NCBI GenBank assembly: GCA_958298945.1
Contig: OY282607.1
Coordinates: 36,179,000 to 36,242,999 of the forward strand
Reading direction: 5' to 3'
Length of the DNA stretch: 64,000 nucleotides
DNA from: Atherix ibis
Taxonomy: Eukaryota > Arthropoda > Insecta > Diptera > Athericidae
The notes beneath the pieces were generated by a model. It was not told the DNA's origin. It saw nothing but the letters and a program-made list of their open reading frames with translations, and made no database searches. Numbering within the stretch: position 1 is the first letter of the stretch; each line of letters starts with the position of its first letter. This document shows positions 15,446-30,655 of this stretch, piece after piece. The translations under genes and the position numbers were made by a program.

Positions 15446-18153
15446 TGTGAAAACATTATATATTTTTGGATTATTTTACGAAAATTTTTCATTTGATTTC
15501 ACTGTATCCAAATGTAAATGAATTGAAAAACCATATGCATTTTTATTGTATTGTATTATAAAAATAAACTCTAAATGCATATGAAAAACTCTCCAAAAAG
15601 ACCAAATGCAGTGTCTTTAAAAAAAAATACAAAAAAACAGGTACTATATGGATACAATAATCTGAAGAATTCAATATTATATTCAATCAAAATAATTTCA
15701 CTCATTTTTCAATAATTATGATATGAAAATATATTTGTACAGACAGGAAGAAAATAAATCCTCAACAACAAGTATTCTGTACATCTTTAAATCTCATGTC
15801 ATCATTTCATCATCAGCATTTACTCTAAAAAACACACCACATTTCTTTTGGTACGTTTCTGTTGAATTTTTATATTTATAACTTTTTTTTTCTTTCTTAA
15901 ATTAAATTTTTATTTTTTTCTTCTTATTTTTTCATGTTTATATCATTTCATTAAAAAATTGTCGTTTTTCTTTTAATTATTACGATATTTATAATTCATT
16001 TTTCTTTTTAAATTAAATAAAATTTTTGACATTACATTTTCGCTTAGTTAACTAAGTTAACTAACCACCATGGAAGCATTTTCATTTTGTCTTATGAAAA
16101 AAGGATACTTACTACAGTAAATGATTTATACTACACCCAACTCTATTTTTACACAGTAGATAAATTCCAAACAGAAATCGTTTTTCTTTAAAATCGTATT
16201 TCTAATGTAAAAGTTTAAATTATTTTTGAAGAACCAATTTATTGAATTTGTTAATTCATGAGTCTCTTTATCATTCAATCGCAATTACATGTTATTTTGG
16301 CACTGCCATCTTTTTTAAATTTAATAATATAAAAATTAGTGACAGAGAATTAATTTGAAAAAAAATCCCAAATTAATATAATAAAAAGCTGATTTAGTAA
16401 CTATTCAACGCTATTTAATGGTAATTTCGTCTGTTTATTTTTCAGTACGTACGTTTTATTTCGAGCAGTACATTTTTTGGTTTAAAAATGGTAAAAAAAA
16501 ACAACAAAAAATTAGGTTTCGAAGCAAAAGCTTTTATTTTTGCTGATATTGTTTATAAATATTATTCATCGAAAAATTTTATAATGCCAAATAAAATATG
16601 AACAATAATAATATGAAAACACTATAAGGTCGCGTAGGAGAAAGCAGTTAAAATTATCCCGTAAACGACGGCCAAAAATATTATGAATGAGATCAATTTA
16701 ACGATAAACATAGCCAAACATTGGTGGTTCGAAACCTTAAATAAAAATTAGAAGGCATATAAAGAAGGGAATTTAGAAATGAAAGGCTTACAACATTGGA
16801 AGATTTTTGGAGGGATAGTTACTGTTCAAAGTTATTAAGGTTGGAAAAATAATTATTTGGTATTGTACATCATACAAATATATTAGTCCTATCGTTAGGC
16901 TATCTTAAAGAGTAGATCATAAGAGTCTCTATAATATGTAATTTAATTTCCGTATGACACCATAACAACTTTCAAATTATTTTTTTTAAATTTTTTTTTT
17001 TGGAATTTCTGTTAAAACAAATAATTTGTAGAAAAAAAAGTATTTGTGCCTTTTTTTGGATCACGTTATACAAAATTGTGTAAAAAATAAGTTGGAGTGT
17101 ATCGCGGAATAGCCAAAAATATCCCTGCTAAATAATTTTTTTTTACGAAAATATTGATTTATAAACAAAAACGTTCAATTAAAGCCACTATTTAGATAAT
17201 ATACTAATATTTAAAATAGCAAATTGATTATATTTGATTTATAAAAGTTATTTATTCCAGCAATTAATCAAAATTTTGGGCAGAAATCGAAAAAACAATG
17301 AACAGATTTAGCATATGCACAAACCTATACATATCATAGAAATGTCAAGCCACTTAACTGTGCTAACTATGGTTGGATTCTGTTATAATTGGACAATTCA
17401 ATTCTTTTTTATGAAATTCACTCATAGATTGATTTATTACAAAAAAAAACATTTTTCGGAAAACAAACATTATTATTTAATATGAAGAAAAAAAATACAA
17501 TTTCGCATAAGAACAATATTATGAAAATGCTCTCTCTAAGAAAATTGCAATGTCAAAAAGAAATTAAATAGGTGGGTGCGTTCGATGAATCGGACTAGGA
17601 ATAAAAATAACTTTTTTTTTATTTTCTTTTACAATTAAATTAATTAAAATATATCAATTACTATTCAAATGTTTAATATAATAACTTTATAGATTTTATA
17701 GAAAAAAATTAATAAGTAATATGAAGAATGATAAAATTATACGATTTATTTCAGAATTATTGTGGCAATTGTATCACAAGAAATTTAAACGCATATACAG
17801 TAATAGATAGTTAATTTGTCACACACAGTGTGTAAAATTTTTTTTGAATTTGAATTTTTCAAAAAATTCAAAATATTGATGATAATTTGGAATTTTACAA
17901 AAGAAAAGTTTAAAAAATTACAAAATTTCCATTCTTTTTTTACATAAAAAACTTACAACCAGTAAAACTGAATTTTTTTCTCCATAAACTATGAAGACAA
18001 TTTTAATAAAATATAAGTAAATTTTTAATGTTACTTATTTTTGATTATTAAATAATACAATATTTTAGAAATAGTTTTGTATTTAAAAAAAACTTGATTC
18101 AAATAAGCGGTAGATAATGCCTATTATACATACTTGTACTATCCATTACTATA
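15446..18153. other. OGT intron 4, middle part
   Basis: AT-rich intronic sequence. Around 16630-16830 is a slightly GC-richer patch (liberally read, SRKRRP-like and a possible helix-turn-helix) that might be an old Tc1-type fragment, but the match is too weak to call. Confidence 0.4.
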
Positions 18154-18155
18154 TA

Positions 18156-19014
18156 CGAGGTCTGTTCAAAAAGTATCGCGAATTTTCAATTTCCGCGGGT
18201 TACGTATATTCGATTTTCGATTTTTTGTGGCGTTATGTTGGTACTCATGTCTCTCGCTTATACCGACAAGTTCAGCCATTTTGAATGTTCAGTTAATTTT
18301 TGACAGTTGCTTTGCTTGCACGTGTTTTGGCTCGTCTTCGATTTTTGTCCATTTTCGACCAAAAACAGCATAGCATTAATATTGCTAAGCAGTTGTTAGA
18401 CTCTGTCCGCGACGACCCAAAATTGCTCCAGAGGGTCATAACTGGTGGCGAATCATGGGTTTATGGTTATGACGTGCCAAGACTTTCCAGTAATGGAAGC
18501 TGTCCCATAAGCCAAGACCGAAAAAAGCACCAAGTTCGTTCGAATGTGAAGGTTTTACTTAGTTTTCTTCGATTTCAGGGGCGTGGTGCATCATGAGTTC
18601 TTGCCACAGGGTAGAACGGTCAATAAGAAATATTACCTGCAAGTTATGCGTAAGTTGCGCGAAGCAATCCTCCAGAAACGTCCGGATTTGTGGAAGAACA
18701 AAAATTGGTTTTTGCACCATGATACCGCCCCTACTCACGCATCGTTGTTTGTGCGCGAATTTTTGGGCAAAAACAACACACTAATAATGCCGCAGCCACC
18801 GTATTCCCCAGATCTGGCCCATTTTGGAATGGGCAAAAATCGAAGACGAGCCAAAACACGTGGAAGCAAAGCAGCTGTCAAAAATTAACTGAACATATAA
18901 AATGGCCGAACTTGTCGTCATAAGTGAGAGACATGAGTACCAACATAATACCACAAAAAAATCGAAAATCGAATATACGTAACCCGCGGAAATTCAAAAT
19001 TCGCGATACTTTTC
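18156..19014 (+). mobile_element. fold-back mariner derivative with inverted copy of its 5' end
   Basis: The left end cgaggtctgttcaaaaagta follows TA (18154-18155). Transposase remnants on the plus strand include RVITGGESWVYGYDV (catalytic Asp changed to Gly), then VHHEFLPQGRTVNKKYYLQV, WFLHHDTAPTHASLFVREFL (second Asp) and PPYSPDLA at about 18820. At that point the coding sequence joins an inverted copy of the element's own first 200 bp: 18832-19014 is the reverse complement of roughly 18165-18350, with about 95 percent identity by eye. The final 13-17 bp of the terminal repeat are missing on the right, so the right boundary is soft. The third catalytic Asp and the normal 3' end are gone. 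Confidence 0.85.
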
Positions 19015-22297
<3,283 letters not shown>

Positions 22298-23716
22298 CTA
22301 GTAGTAGACAAAAAATTTACCACTCTTTAAAATACAAATGTTCCAATCAAAAAATTCTTATTAAATTATTTACATTTACAAAAAAAAAAACAATTTTTAA
22401 AATAAACCAGACATATTATGACTGTTGATTCAATCGCAATGTGAGTTAAATTCGCATAAAAGGAGTATTTTACAAAATTTTTAATTTTAAGTTTTTTATA
22501 TTAATTTTACTATAATGCTAAAAAAAAAATAATAAATTATAGCAAATGTCTGAAGCTGACCAATGTAAAATGTGTACTCTGATGAGATTATTTCTTTAAG
22601 AAACTATTTTAACAAACAGACAAGAAATGTTCTGAAACTTAAATTGTAATTAATCACATTTTTACGTGAGAACTAATAACAATTTTTTATTTGATTATTT
22701 AATAAAAGATTTTTTTTTAGATATTATTAGGGAAAAGAAACGATAAATAAAATTATTATCAATAAAAATTCGATTCAGACTAAAAATGCATTTGCAATCA
22801 TGCAATAATAATATATATGGTATATGAATATAATGTCATGTCATAATAATAGTTTTTTTTGTTAATAATAGAAAAAGAACACGTTCACAAATACGTTTTG
22901 ACGCATACCTTGTTCTGCAGTGTTTTCAAACTAAACCAATACGGGAAAATGTTATTAATTAGCATAACAACTACTCTCTTAATTACTTATTATGTATTTA
23001 TATGTGTATATGCATATGCATATGTACGTTTATCTTGCACATATACTCGCATGCATAAACAAAAGTATTTGCATGTGTGAATAATGAAAATAATAGCAAA
23101 ATAATCATATTAAAAATATCATATTCAAGCGAATTTTGCTTTTTTTTCTATTTGTATAAATTTCTTTGTTTGCAAGAATGTGACATTTACATTTAAATCA
23201 TCATTTACGCACTCACACATGACTGTATAGAAATTCGCAGTTATATTATGCATTTCAAAAAAAAAATTAAGTAAAATTTCTTAAATACCCATTTTTATTT
23301 ATTTAATATTCAATCCATAAATAAATAACATTCATAATAGGACTTTTTTAAAAGCTTCAATTTTTATATGTTCTTGCCCTTGACCTTCAGTCATATTTCA
23401 TTTATTTAAAAATATATACTTTTTTTTTGACAAGTGTTTTTTTTTTCTTTGGTAGCATCTGTATCAGTATTGCCGACAAACGTGTACAAGTGTCAGATTG
23501 TCATATGAAAAAATCATCAGCAGTCTTTGTATTTGGTGCCGAACATCAAAAATATCGAGTGTTTTCGAGAAATTTACTCTTACCATATTTCATTTATTTC
23601 CGAATTGATAAAAATAACAATAGACGAATATAACACATTGCCAATAACACGTTTATGATATTTTTAGCATCACAAAATTTCACTGCATATAGTATTTTAT
23701 CCGCATGGAAACTTAC
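22298..23716. other. OGT intron 1
   Basis: AT-rich intron between exon 1 (donor G|GTAAGT at 23716-23711) and exon 2 (acceptor ctactag before 22297). No other feature is recognised. Confidence 0.65.
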
Positions 23717-23858
23717 CTACTGATGACAATGGCTGTACTTCATTCATTTTTACAACCACATTTCCTTGTTGAACAAGCCTTTGCTGGGACTGTTGTTGTC
23801 CCGGCGTACCTACTTGCTGCTGTTGCGGTTGTTGCTGTTGTTGTTGTTGTTGCATCAT
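23717..23858 (-). CDS. sxc: O-GlcNAc transferase (OGT/sxc), first coding exon, Gln-rich
   Basis: ATG at 23858 (a second ATG follows directly) opens MM then a run of eight Gln, P, four Gln, VGTPGQQQSQQRLVQQGNVV and VKMNEVQPLSSV, ending in phase 1 at a G|GTAAGT donor. Joined to exon 2 it reads [14 protein letters not shown], which places it at the known OGT N-terminus, where vertebrate proteins have a short unrelated leader. The CAA/CAG run is a trinucleotide repeat and may vary in length. The start is chosen because it is the first ATG upstream of the in-frame junction. The polyQ lies outside the TPR fold. Confidence 0.8.
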
Positions 23859-25681
23859 TATACAGTTTTTTTGTTTTGTTTAATTCTAATCAGTATTCAA
23901 TAATTCATTTGCACTGTAATCAATCAATAGCACTAAACTTTTCTTGCGACTCCTTACTGCTTCACTTGACGTCGTCAATTAGTGTGTGTTACGAAACCGC
24001 ACTGATATTTCCCCAATTGACTTATCATTTGCGACAAGACACTCAATTAACACTTTTGTAACACTTTTATATCACAAAACCTACACTGTTTATTAAACAA
24101 TTTTGCTTACACTACTTGGATAATAATCGTATATTGTTAAATAATGTCAAAAACACTAGAAGGCAATTCTTGTGTCGAATTTCGTAGCTTAACGCGGATA
24201 ATTTAATCCAATAATCGCCATTTTTGTTTGCTTTTGATTGCTTCCATTACCAGGATCATCTATTTTTACTCCTTCAATTATGTGTAAAAGAATTGCCAGA
24301 TTCAATTTTTCTATATTTCGAAATTACAATTTAAAAATTCTTAAGCATATGTCTTCTAACAAAAACTACTATTATTCCATGGTTATATGCTTGCTCACAT
24401 CATATCTCAATTCAATTTTAATTGATAAAATATATTATTTATTGTTTTGATATTTTGTAAAAATAAAATTAAAAAAATTATGTGTATTAAGTTATCGCGT
24501 TAAATAGCAAATGAATGATATCGAAATTTTTTCACATATGGTAATATAATTGATTCGTTTGACATTTTTTTACGCGTGTTACCATATTATATAGATTTTT
24601 GATGTCGTATTATTTCAAATTCAATAGTTTTCATTTAAATTATCAACTTTATTTTCTCGCTGAACAGGTTGAATGAAATATATTGAATTTGAAATAAGGA
24701 ATATTAAATTAGAGATGCAAAATCTCCTTTATATCATAAATAACGCATATATAATTAATATAATGTAATTTTATTTTCGAATTCTTATAATTAAATAAAA
24801 TATTTTTTTCTAATTTTTTTATAATTACTAATTAAGAGAAAATATTATAGTGTTTTTTTCTAATTAGAATAGAAAAATTCATCAATTCGACCATTTAATC
24901 ATAACTTTCTTAATAAAAAAAAAACCCCAATAGTAAATGTAATATTTGTTTTTTATTTATATCAAATTATAAAGGAAACTAAATTTTTTCACAATTTTGT
25001 TAATTCGTTTTTATACTATATAATAATATAATGTTAATTTATTTTATTTGACCAAAAAATCTATATATTAAATGGAAGAAAATAAATTAATATATGTAAA
25101 ATAAAATAAAATTCATTTTTATATTATGTTTAATTCAATGTGCATACTAAATTTACGAAAAAAAATAAAATAAATAAAAATATATTATTTAAATACACTA
25201 TTATTTGGGATTTTTTTTAAAGCAATTAAAATTTCATATTTACTTGAATAGAAATAAAATAATTGGCCTTGGTGGCCTGTTCAGAAATGCATTTGTATGG
25301 TTTATTATTCAACAGTGCTTTTTAAGAACAACAATATTTCACTAACGGTTTATTTATTAACTAAATTTTCTTATGTAGATATTGTTTTAATTTAGATTTT
25401 ATTCTTATAAGCGATTATAAATATAATATTTACATTTTTAATTATTGGATATTAAATTTTATAACATTTTAATGGTATATCGATTAAAAAGCTTCTTAAA
25501 TAAAGCTTTTCGATTATAAATTTCATTTTCCCTAGTTTTTTGTGTGTACAAATATTATTGGAAATTTTATTTTCACGTGAATCACCATTCCAGTTCGAAT
25601 AATTACTGTGAATAGTCAAAATAAATTTACGTCTTTATTTTCGTTTAGTCATTTATCTTATTGTTGTTCTTGATTAGTGAG
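23859..25681. other. divergent intergenic region between OGT and the NDK pair
   Basis: This 1.8-kb stretch should contain the promoters of OGT (leftward) and the first NDK gene (rightward). It is AT-rich; open frames such as 24238-24450 show no motif. No convincing TATA or initiator element was assigned. Confidence 0.5.
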
Positions 25682-26951
25682 ATGGCTGGTGAAGGTGAGC
25701 GTACTTTTTTAATGATAAAACCAGATGGAGTCCATCGTGGACTTATTGGAAAAATTATCAAACGGTTTGAAGCAAAAGGTTTTAAATTAGTTGCTCTTAA
25801 ATTTCAATGGGTAAGTGCTAATTCTTAATAATTTAAATATTGTTGTAAAAGCCCGCATAAAATATTCCACCAAAAAAAAAACAATTGCATTATTTTGAGA
25901 ACTTTTTAGAAAATATATCAGTTTAGTTTAAATAAGTTTTAACTAAAAGTAAATAAAGTTTTGATCAATCTTGCATAATTTGTTATGATTGTTCTTTTTA
26001 AAAAATTTGTTCCAAATATTTGTAAAAATCACAAAAGAAATATTTACGATAAATTCTTTATCATTAAAATGAAGTTTCTAAATTGAAGTGGAAATTAACG
26101 TCCAGTAATTATATCATAAAAATTGTGTCACAATTCGACCTTGACACAATTTTATAATAGCTCAGATTGGAACTGTTATATAATTTCTTTAAGAAAAAAA
26201 AACAAACAAACAAAAATACTCCTTCACAATTCATGCGCGCACAATGTCAATATTTAAAAAAAATTGTTGAAAATTAACTCTAGAATATCTTTAGGTAAAT
26301 AAGTGCAAAAATGTCTAAATTAATTTTTTTTTTTTCATATGATTTCGTGAATATAAACAAATTGTTTAATAAGAAAAAAAGACGAGTAATTTGAGCTCAA
26401 ATTTATTGACTGTTTTTTTATGCTATAAATTTATTGAAGATATTCAAAAAAATTCTATTATTATTAATTGATTGTTTGTTGTTTTTGATTAAATTAGTGC
26501 GTGTTTTTAGGTAAATTAATTGCTCTGATCGTTAATTGATCGATTATGTTATTAATTTATTGACAAACGTAACAATGAACTTTCTCGTTACAAATATTGG
26601 TGCTTTTAATGTTTACAGGCACCAAGAGAATTATTAGAAAACCACTATGCCGAGTTAGCAGATCGACCTTTTTACGAAGGTCTTTTAGACTATATGAGCT
26701 CTGGTCCGGTTGTGCCTATGGTATGGGAAGGACTGAATGCTGTTAAAACTGGAAGAACCATGTTGGGAGTTACAAATCCATCTGATTCGGCTCCTGGAAC
26801 AATTCGTGGTGACTTTGGAATCCAACCTCGATTCAATATTATCCATGGATCAGATTCAGTTGAATCGGCTGAAAGAGAGATTGCACTATGGTTTACCGAA
26901 GATGAACTAGTGATGTGGTCACCAGCAAATGAAGCTTGGATTTATGAGTAA
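25682..26951 (+). CDS. nucleoside diphosphate kinase, diverged paralogue of awd
   Basis: Two exons: 25682-25810 ([20 protein letters not shown] to LKFQW) and 26619-26951, with a GT-AG intron of 808 nt; total 153 residues, the normal length. NDK transfers the gamma phosphate between nucleoside triphosphates and diphosphates through a phospho-histidine. Retained: Lys12 (IKPDG), Tyr52 (HYAEL), Arg58, Thr94 (TNPSD), Arg105 (TIRGD), Asn115 and catalytic His118 ([11 protein letters not shown]). Odd: the near-invariant V-G-R before Asn115 is replaced by P-R-F ([10 protein letters not shown], around 26825), so the loop next to the nucleotide pocket is unusual. It lies about 1 kb upstream of the canonical copy, on the same strand, with the intron at the same place, so it arose by tandem duplication. 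The uninterrupted frame and clean splice sites suggest a functional gene. Confidence 0.92.
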
Positions 26952-27908
26952 TCCCACTTTTGTTTTTCCAGAGCTGCTTACCTACAAAAATAATTCTCAA
27001 CTGAAATTATGGGAAAAAATTTATTTAAGGCAACAAAAATTGACCTCAGTTATTTTTCATGAATCTAGATTTATGTTATTTTCATATTTTCACATACTTT
27101 TGATTTGCTTTTAGAATGAAAATATATACACGTGCACGTTAACATTAATTTTTAAATATTGCCTGTTAAAAAAATTAAATTAAATTAAAAAGTAATTGTT
27201 CATCGAATAAAAGCATTTTGTATCTACTTTTTATTTAGATTTAATTATTATTTTTTTATTTCAGTAAAGCATATTATTAGAGGAATCTTTATTGATAAGA
27301 TTTTGTGTTTGTGTAAGAAAATATTGCTGTTCAGTGCTATGGAATTTTTTTTTCTCCAAACATTTGAAAGGGTTTGGGAATAAAAATATCCCACATAATT
27401 TTATGCACATTGAATTAAATTAAAAATCGATTAGTGACAACGGGTTCAGCCCCGTTGGTAATATAAAATATTGCATTCATTGATTAAAAATCAGTGTAGC
27501 TCTTAACTTGATTAAATTCAATACCATTTAAAGGCTATATTAAAGATATTACATAAAATAAAATTCATTAAAGAAGAAATTTATTAAATATTTTTCAAAC
27601 AATTTTTTTTTTTTTTAATATGTGATTGATTACTTTTTTCCAATTCTAATCAGAAAATCAATTTTAAATATATTTTTCAAATAATTTTAAAGTAATTTAA
27701 AGTGAATTGAGAAAGAGGCCACAGAAGTGCATTATCCGACATTCTATTCAATAAATGTACTGTTGCCAATTTTTATGAAATTCTTGAAGACTTCTGAAGA
27801 TAATCGCTTGAACCGCTGTAAGTATATATCTGATATATATCTGTGACAACTTTCCAAAGAGAAATATATATTTTATAGTGCCGGTCTGAAGGTTTAACTC
27901 GTGTTCGT
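26952..27908. other. spacer between the two NDK genes, with a small hairpin
   Basis: This holds the 3' region of the first NDK gene (AATAAA-like signals near 27208) and the 5' region of the second. A 7-bp perfect stem with a 6-nt loop, caacggg-ttcagc-cccgttg, is at 27438-27457, notably GC-rich against its surroundings. A pyrimidine/T-rich run ending tttatag at about 27880 could be the acceptor of a 5' UTR intron for the second gene. Confidence 0.45.
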
Positions 27909-28840
27909 ATGATTGGTTCGATTCTCGCATTCTTTTCGTTGTTCTCATCAGCAATGGCTGCAAATAAGGAGCGTTCGTTTTTAATGATTAAACCCGATGG
28001 TGTTCAACGGGGAATCGTCGGCGAAATCATCAAACGTTTTGAGGCAAAAGGTTTCAAATTAGTGGCTATGAAATTCCAGTGGGTAAGTACCTTGTTCATA
28101 TGTAGTAATTAAAAACCCGTTCCCCATCTTCGTGCGAAAATGTGCTCATGTGCGCGATTCGGCATTGTTCACGTCAACCAATGGACCATAACCTCAAAAA
28201 ATAATTCGGCAAAACGGTACTTTTCGATGCAAAAAAAAAGTAATAATTTGTTATAGAAATTGATGCGGTAATTATTTTCATAGAACAGTTGTAGTGTTGA
28301 AATTATTTGGAATTATGTGTGAAAAATTTGTCTCACTATCACGAATTTTTTATATAATTTTGTTCATCATATATGAAGTGTGGCTAGCAGAAATACAAAA
28401 AATCATAAATGAAGTGTGGCTAGCAGAAATACAAATTTTTTTTTATTATCCATCCATAGTGGAATGAAGAGGTTTTTGTTTTTTAATAATAAATATTATA
28501 TTTTCAGGCATCAAAAGAGTTGCTCCAGAAACATTATGCCGACTTAGCTGATCGTCCCTTCTTTCCAGGACTTGTCAACTACATGAGTTCCGGACCAGTT
28601 GTACCCATGGTCTGGGAAGGATTAAACGCTGTTAAAACCGGCCGTGTCATGTTGGGTGCAACGAATCCTGCTGATTCAGCTCCCGGAACAATCCGTGGCG
28701 ACTTGTGTATACAGGTCGGACGTAACATTATTCACGGATCAGATTCAGTTGAATCGGCTAAGAAAGAAATTGCTCTGTGGTTTAGCGATAATGAACTGGT
28801 TTCATGGGCACCAGCCACCGAAAATTGGGTCTACGAATAA
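27909..28840 (+). CDS. awd: nucleoside diphosphate kinase (awd orthologue)
   Basis: Exons 27909-28082 and 28508-28840, with a 425-nt GT-AG intron at the same codon as the upstream paralogue. From the internal ATG at 27954 ([20 protein letters not shown]) the protein is 153 residues and starts like Drosophila Awd. From the ATG at 27909 it gains 15 residues, [15 protein letters not shown], a hydrophobic leader. All expected catalytic residues are present, including [12 protein letters not shown] with His118 and the family-typical V-G-R. Awd maintains nucleotide pools and in flies acts in endocytosis and development. The start at 27954 has the better context (gcaATGG) and the family length, so the long form is optional. 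The intron carries a 36-bp direct duplication at 28373-28435. Confidence 0.96.
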
Positions 28841-29268
28841 ATAATAAATAAGGTCGAGGATTTATAGACTTTAATATGTATTTAAGATGAACTAATAACA
28901 TTTCCATTTTGAAATGAAAATTTAATAAACCACGAAAGAACAATAAAAAATATTAAGTGTTTCTTTCAGACGTAATTTGATATAGAAAAATTAGTTTGTC
29001 ATACGAAGATGGTTTTAATAGTTTTTTTCTTGTTTGGTTAAGGATGTGTATGGCGTGTACTTTTTAGAAAGGCCCTAAATTTTCTAAGCATAAATGACTC
29101 AAAATTACATGTTCCAGAAAGTGTATTGTATCAACAAAAAAAATGTGATAAGGAAGTCCATGAAATATTTTCTATATATCCATATATACTGATCAGGAAT
29201 CTTTGTACTTGCAATCCAAGGATATTCTCTATAGATTGGAATTCTAAAAAAATTCAAAATGGTCCGAA
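28841..29268. other. awd 3' region and spacer
   Basis: A polyadenylation-like AATAAA occurs just after the stop (28840s) and again near 28923. No gene is recognised; the open frame at 29126-29395 runs into the transposon that follows. Confidence 0.5.
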
Positions 29269-30555
29269 CCTTAGATTAAAGAATACCTGGATAGGCCCGA
29301 ACCTCAGATTTTCTGGCTTAATTATTGCAGAAGCGGCAAGAAATCGTAACGCTTACATTTGTGCCGATTTTTTATGTAGACATGACACCCATTGACATCT
29401 AGTTTTCATAATAGAAATTTATTTAATTGCAAAAGCATGATTTATATTTTAATTCACTTATTGGAAACAAAAATACAATTTAAACACAACAATATTTGAT
29501 TGATATTTACGAAATGTTTATTATACATTTCGTAAATATCAATCAAATATAAACCGCCTCAATTTTGTAGACTTTCGGAGAGTTTGAAAACTTTAATTCT
29601 CCATGAAAGTGAGAGACTGGGGGGTTAGCTTTGTCATTTGTGAATCCGATGTTTGACAGTTCAATGTTTACCATAAAATAGTACAGTGCCGGTGTATATA
29701 AAGTGTGTGTAAGAAAGTTTAAGGGACCGAATTTTTCTGTCTATTTTCCATTGCTGTTTTCATTGTGTTATAATAAATAAAGTTTATTCTTCATTAAGCT
29801 TATTATTTAAATAAATTTGTTGTGCTTGCTCTATTATACCACATTATAATGCATATACTAAATAATATTTTTTTAATTTTTTTAAAATATTAGTTATAAA
29901 ATTTTTAAGTACATTAAATTTTTCATATTGTAATTTAGTTTTAAAGCATTTCCTTTAATGTTGTATACGAATAACATCTTATTGTGCACATAATTGCTTT
30001 CATATAATCAAATAACTTACAATTCATATTTTTATATACTATTTCCCACTTTAAAAATTCTGTTTTAATAAACAATATACAGTGAAATAAATAAAATGAA
30101 AATACATAATAAATAAATAAATATTTAAAAATAGAATACTGTGTTTTATTGCATATTTACAAAACTAATTCCATCAAACAAGACCCGCAATATTAAAAAA
30201 GCTGTTTCTTTACGCATACGTGTAAGTGTAAATGATATCACACATTAAAAATGGTTTTAAACGAACCGCTTCAATCGCATACTGAACTTTTAAATTGGGC
30301 CCCAATGACTTAAAAATAAAAATTATGCTTTTGCAATTAAATAAATTTCCATTACGACACATAGATGGCAGTGGGTGTCATGTGTACATAAAAAATTTTT
30401 GACAGTCATATCCCCCTAGTAAAAATTTGTACACAAAATTGCGTATACATATACGGTAGGGGCCTATCCAGTACTTCTTTAATCTAAGGTATTGCCAACA
30501 AAATTTGGGCCGAATTTTTGTGTAGAGGCCTATCCAGTACTTCTTTAATCTAAGG
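29269..30555. mobile_element. non-autonomous long-inverted-repeat transposon, copy A
   Basis: The ends match in inverted order: ccttagattaaagaatacct followed by ggataggcc at 29269-29297, and ggcctatccagtacttcttt followed by aatctaagg at 30527-30555. Inner arms also match: about 29362-29450 (tgtagacatgacacccattg then the a-t-rich aaatttatttaattgcaaaa) is repeated inverted at 30316-30395. There is no coding sequence. The right terminal segment is duplicated in tandem, 66 bp apart (30461 and 30527). No target duplication is evident. An inverted, longer but right-truncated copy is at 35902-37485. The family is not recognised; the terminal repeat does not match families I know. Confidence 0.75.
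29492..29550. repeat. 25-bp perfect hairpin inside element A
   Basis: 29492-29516 and 29526-29550 are perfect reverse complements around a 9-nt loop (tttattata). Element B has only one arm of this pair at the corresponding site (about 37184-37208), so the inverted duplication arose in copy A. Confidence 0.8.
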
Positions 30556-30655
30556 GAAAACTAAAAAAAACCGATACGTTACCATCTTCACTTTATTTTG
30601 ATCAAACGCCGGGTTTGTGTAGAAAGTTTGACGTTTTTATTGTGCTGGCGGAGAA

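Noticed and set aside
23705..24061. 118-codon plus-strand frame (Val/Ala-rich)
   Set aside because: It is the reverse strand of the Gln-rich first exon of OGT and has no independent motif.
24238..24450. 70-codon frame between OGT and the first NDK gene
   Set aside because: AT-rich, no motif, no splice or start context; probably chance.
27914..27930. tRNA B-box-like ggttcgattctcg
   Set aside because: It lies in the coding leader of awd, with no A box or cloverleaf around it.
28644..28844. 66-codon frame inside the second NDK gene
   Set aside because: Out-of-frame shadow of awd exon 2.
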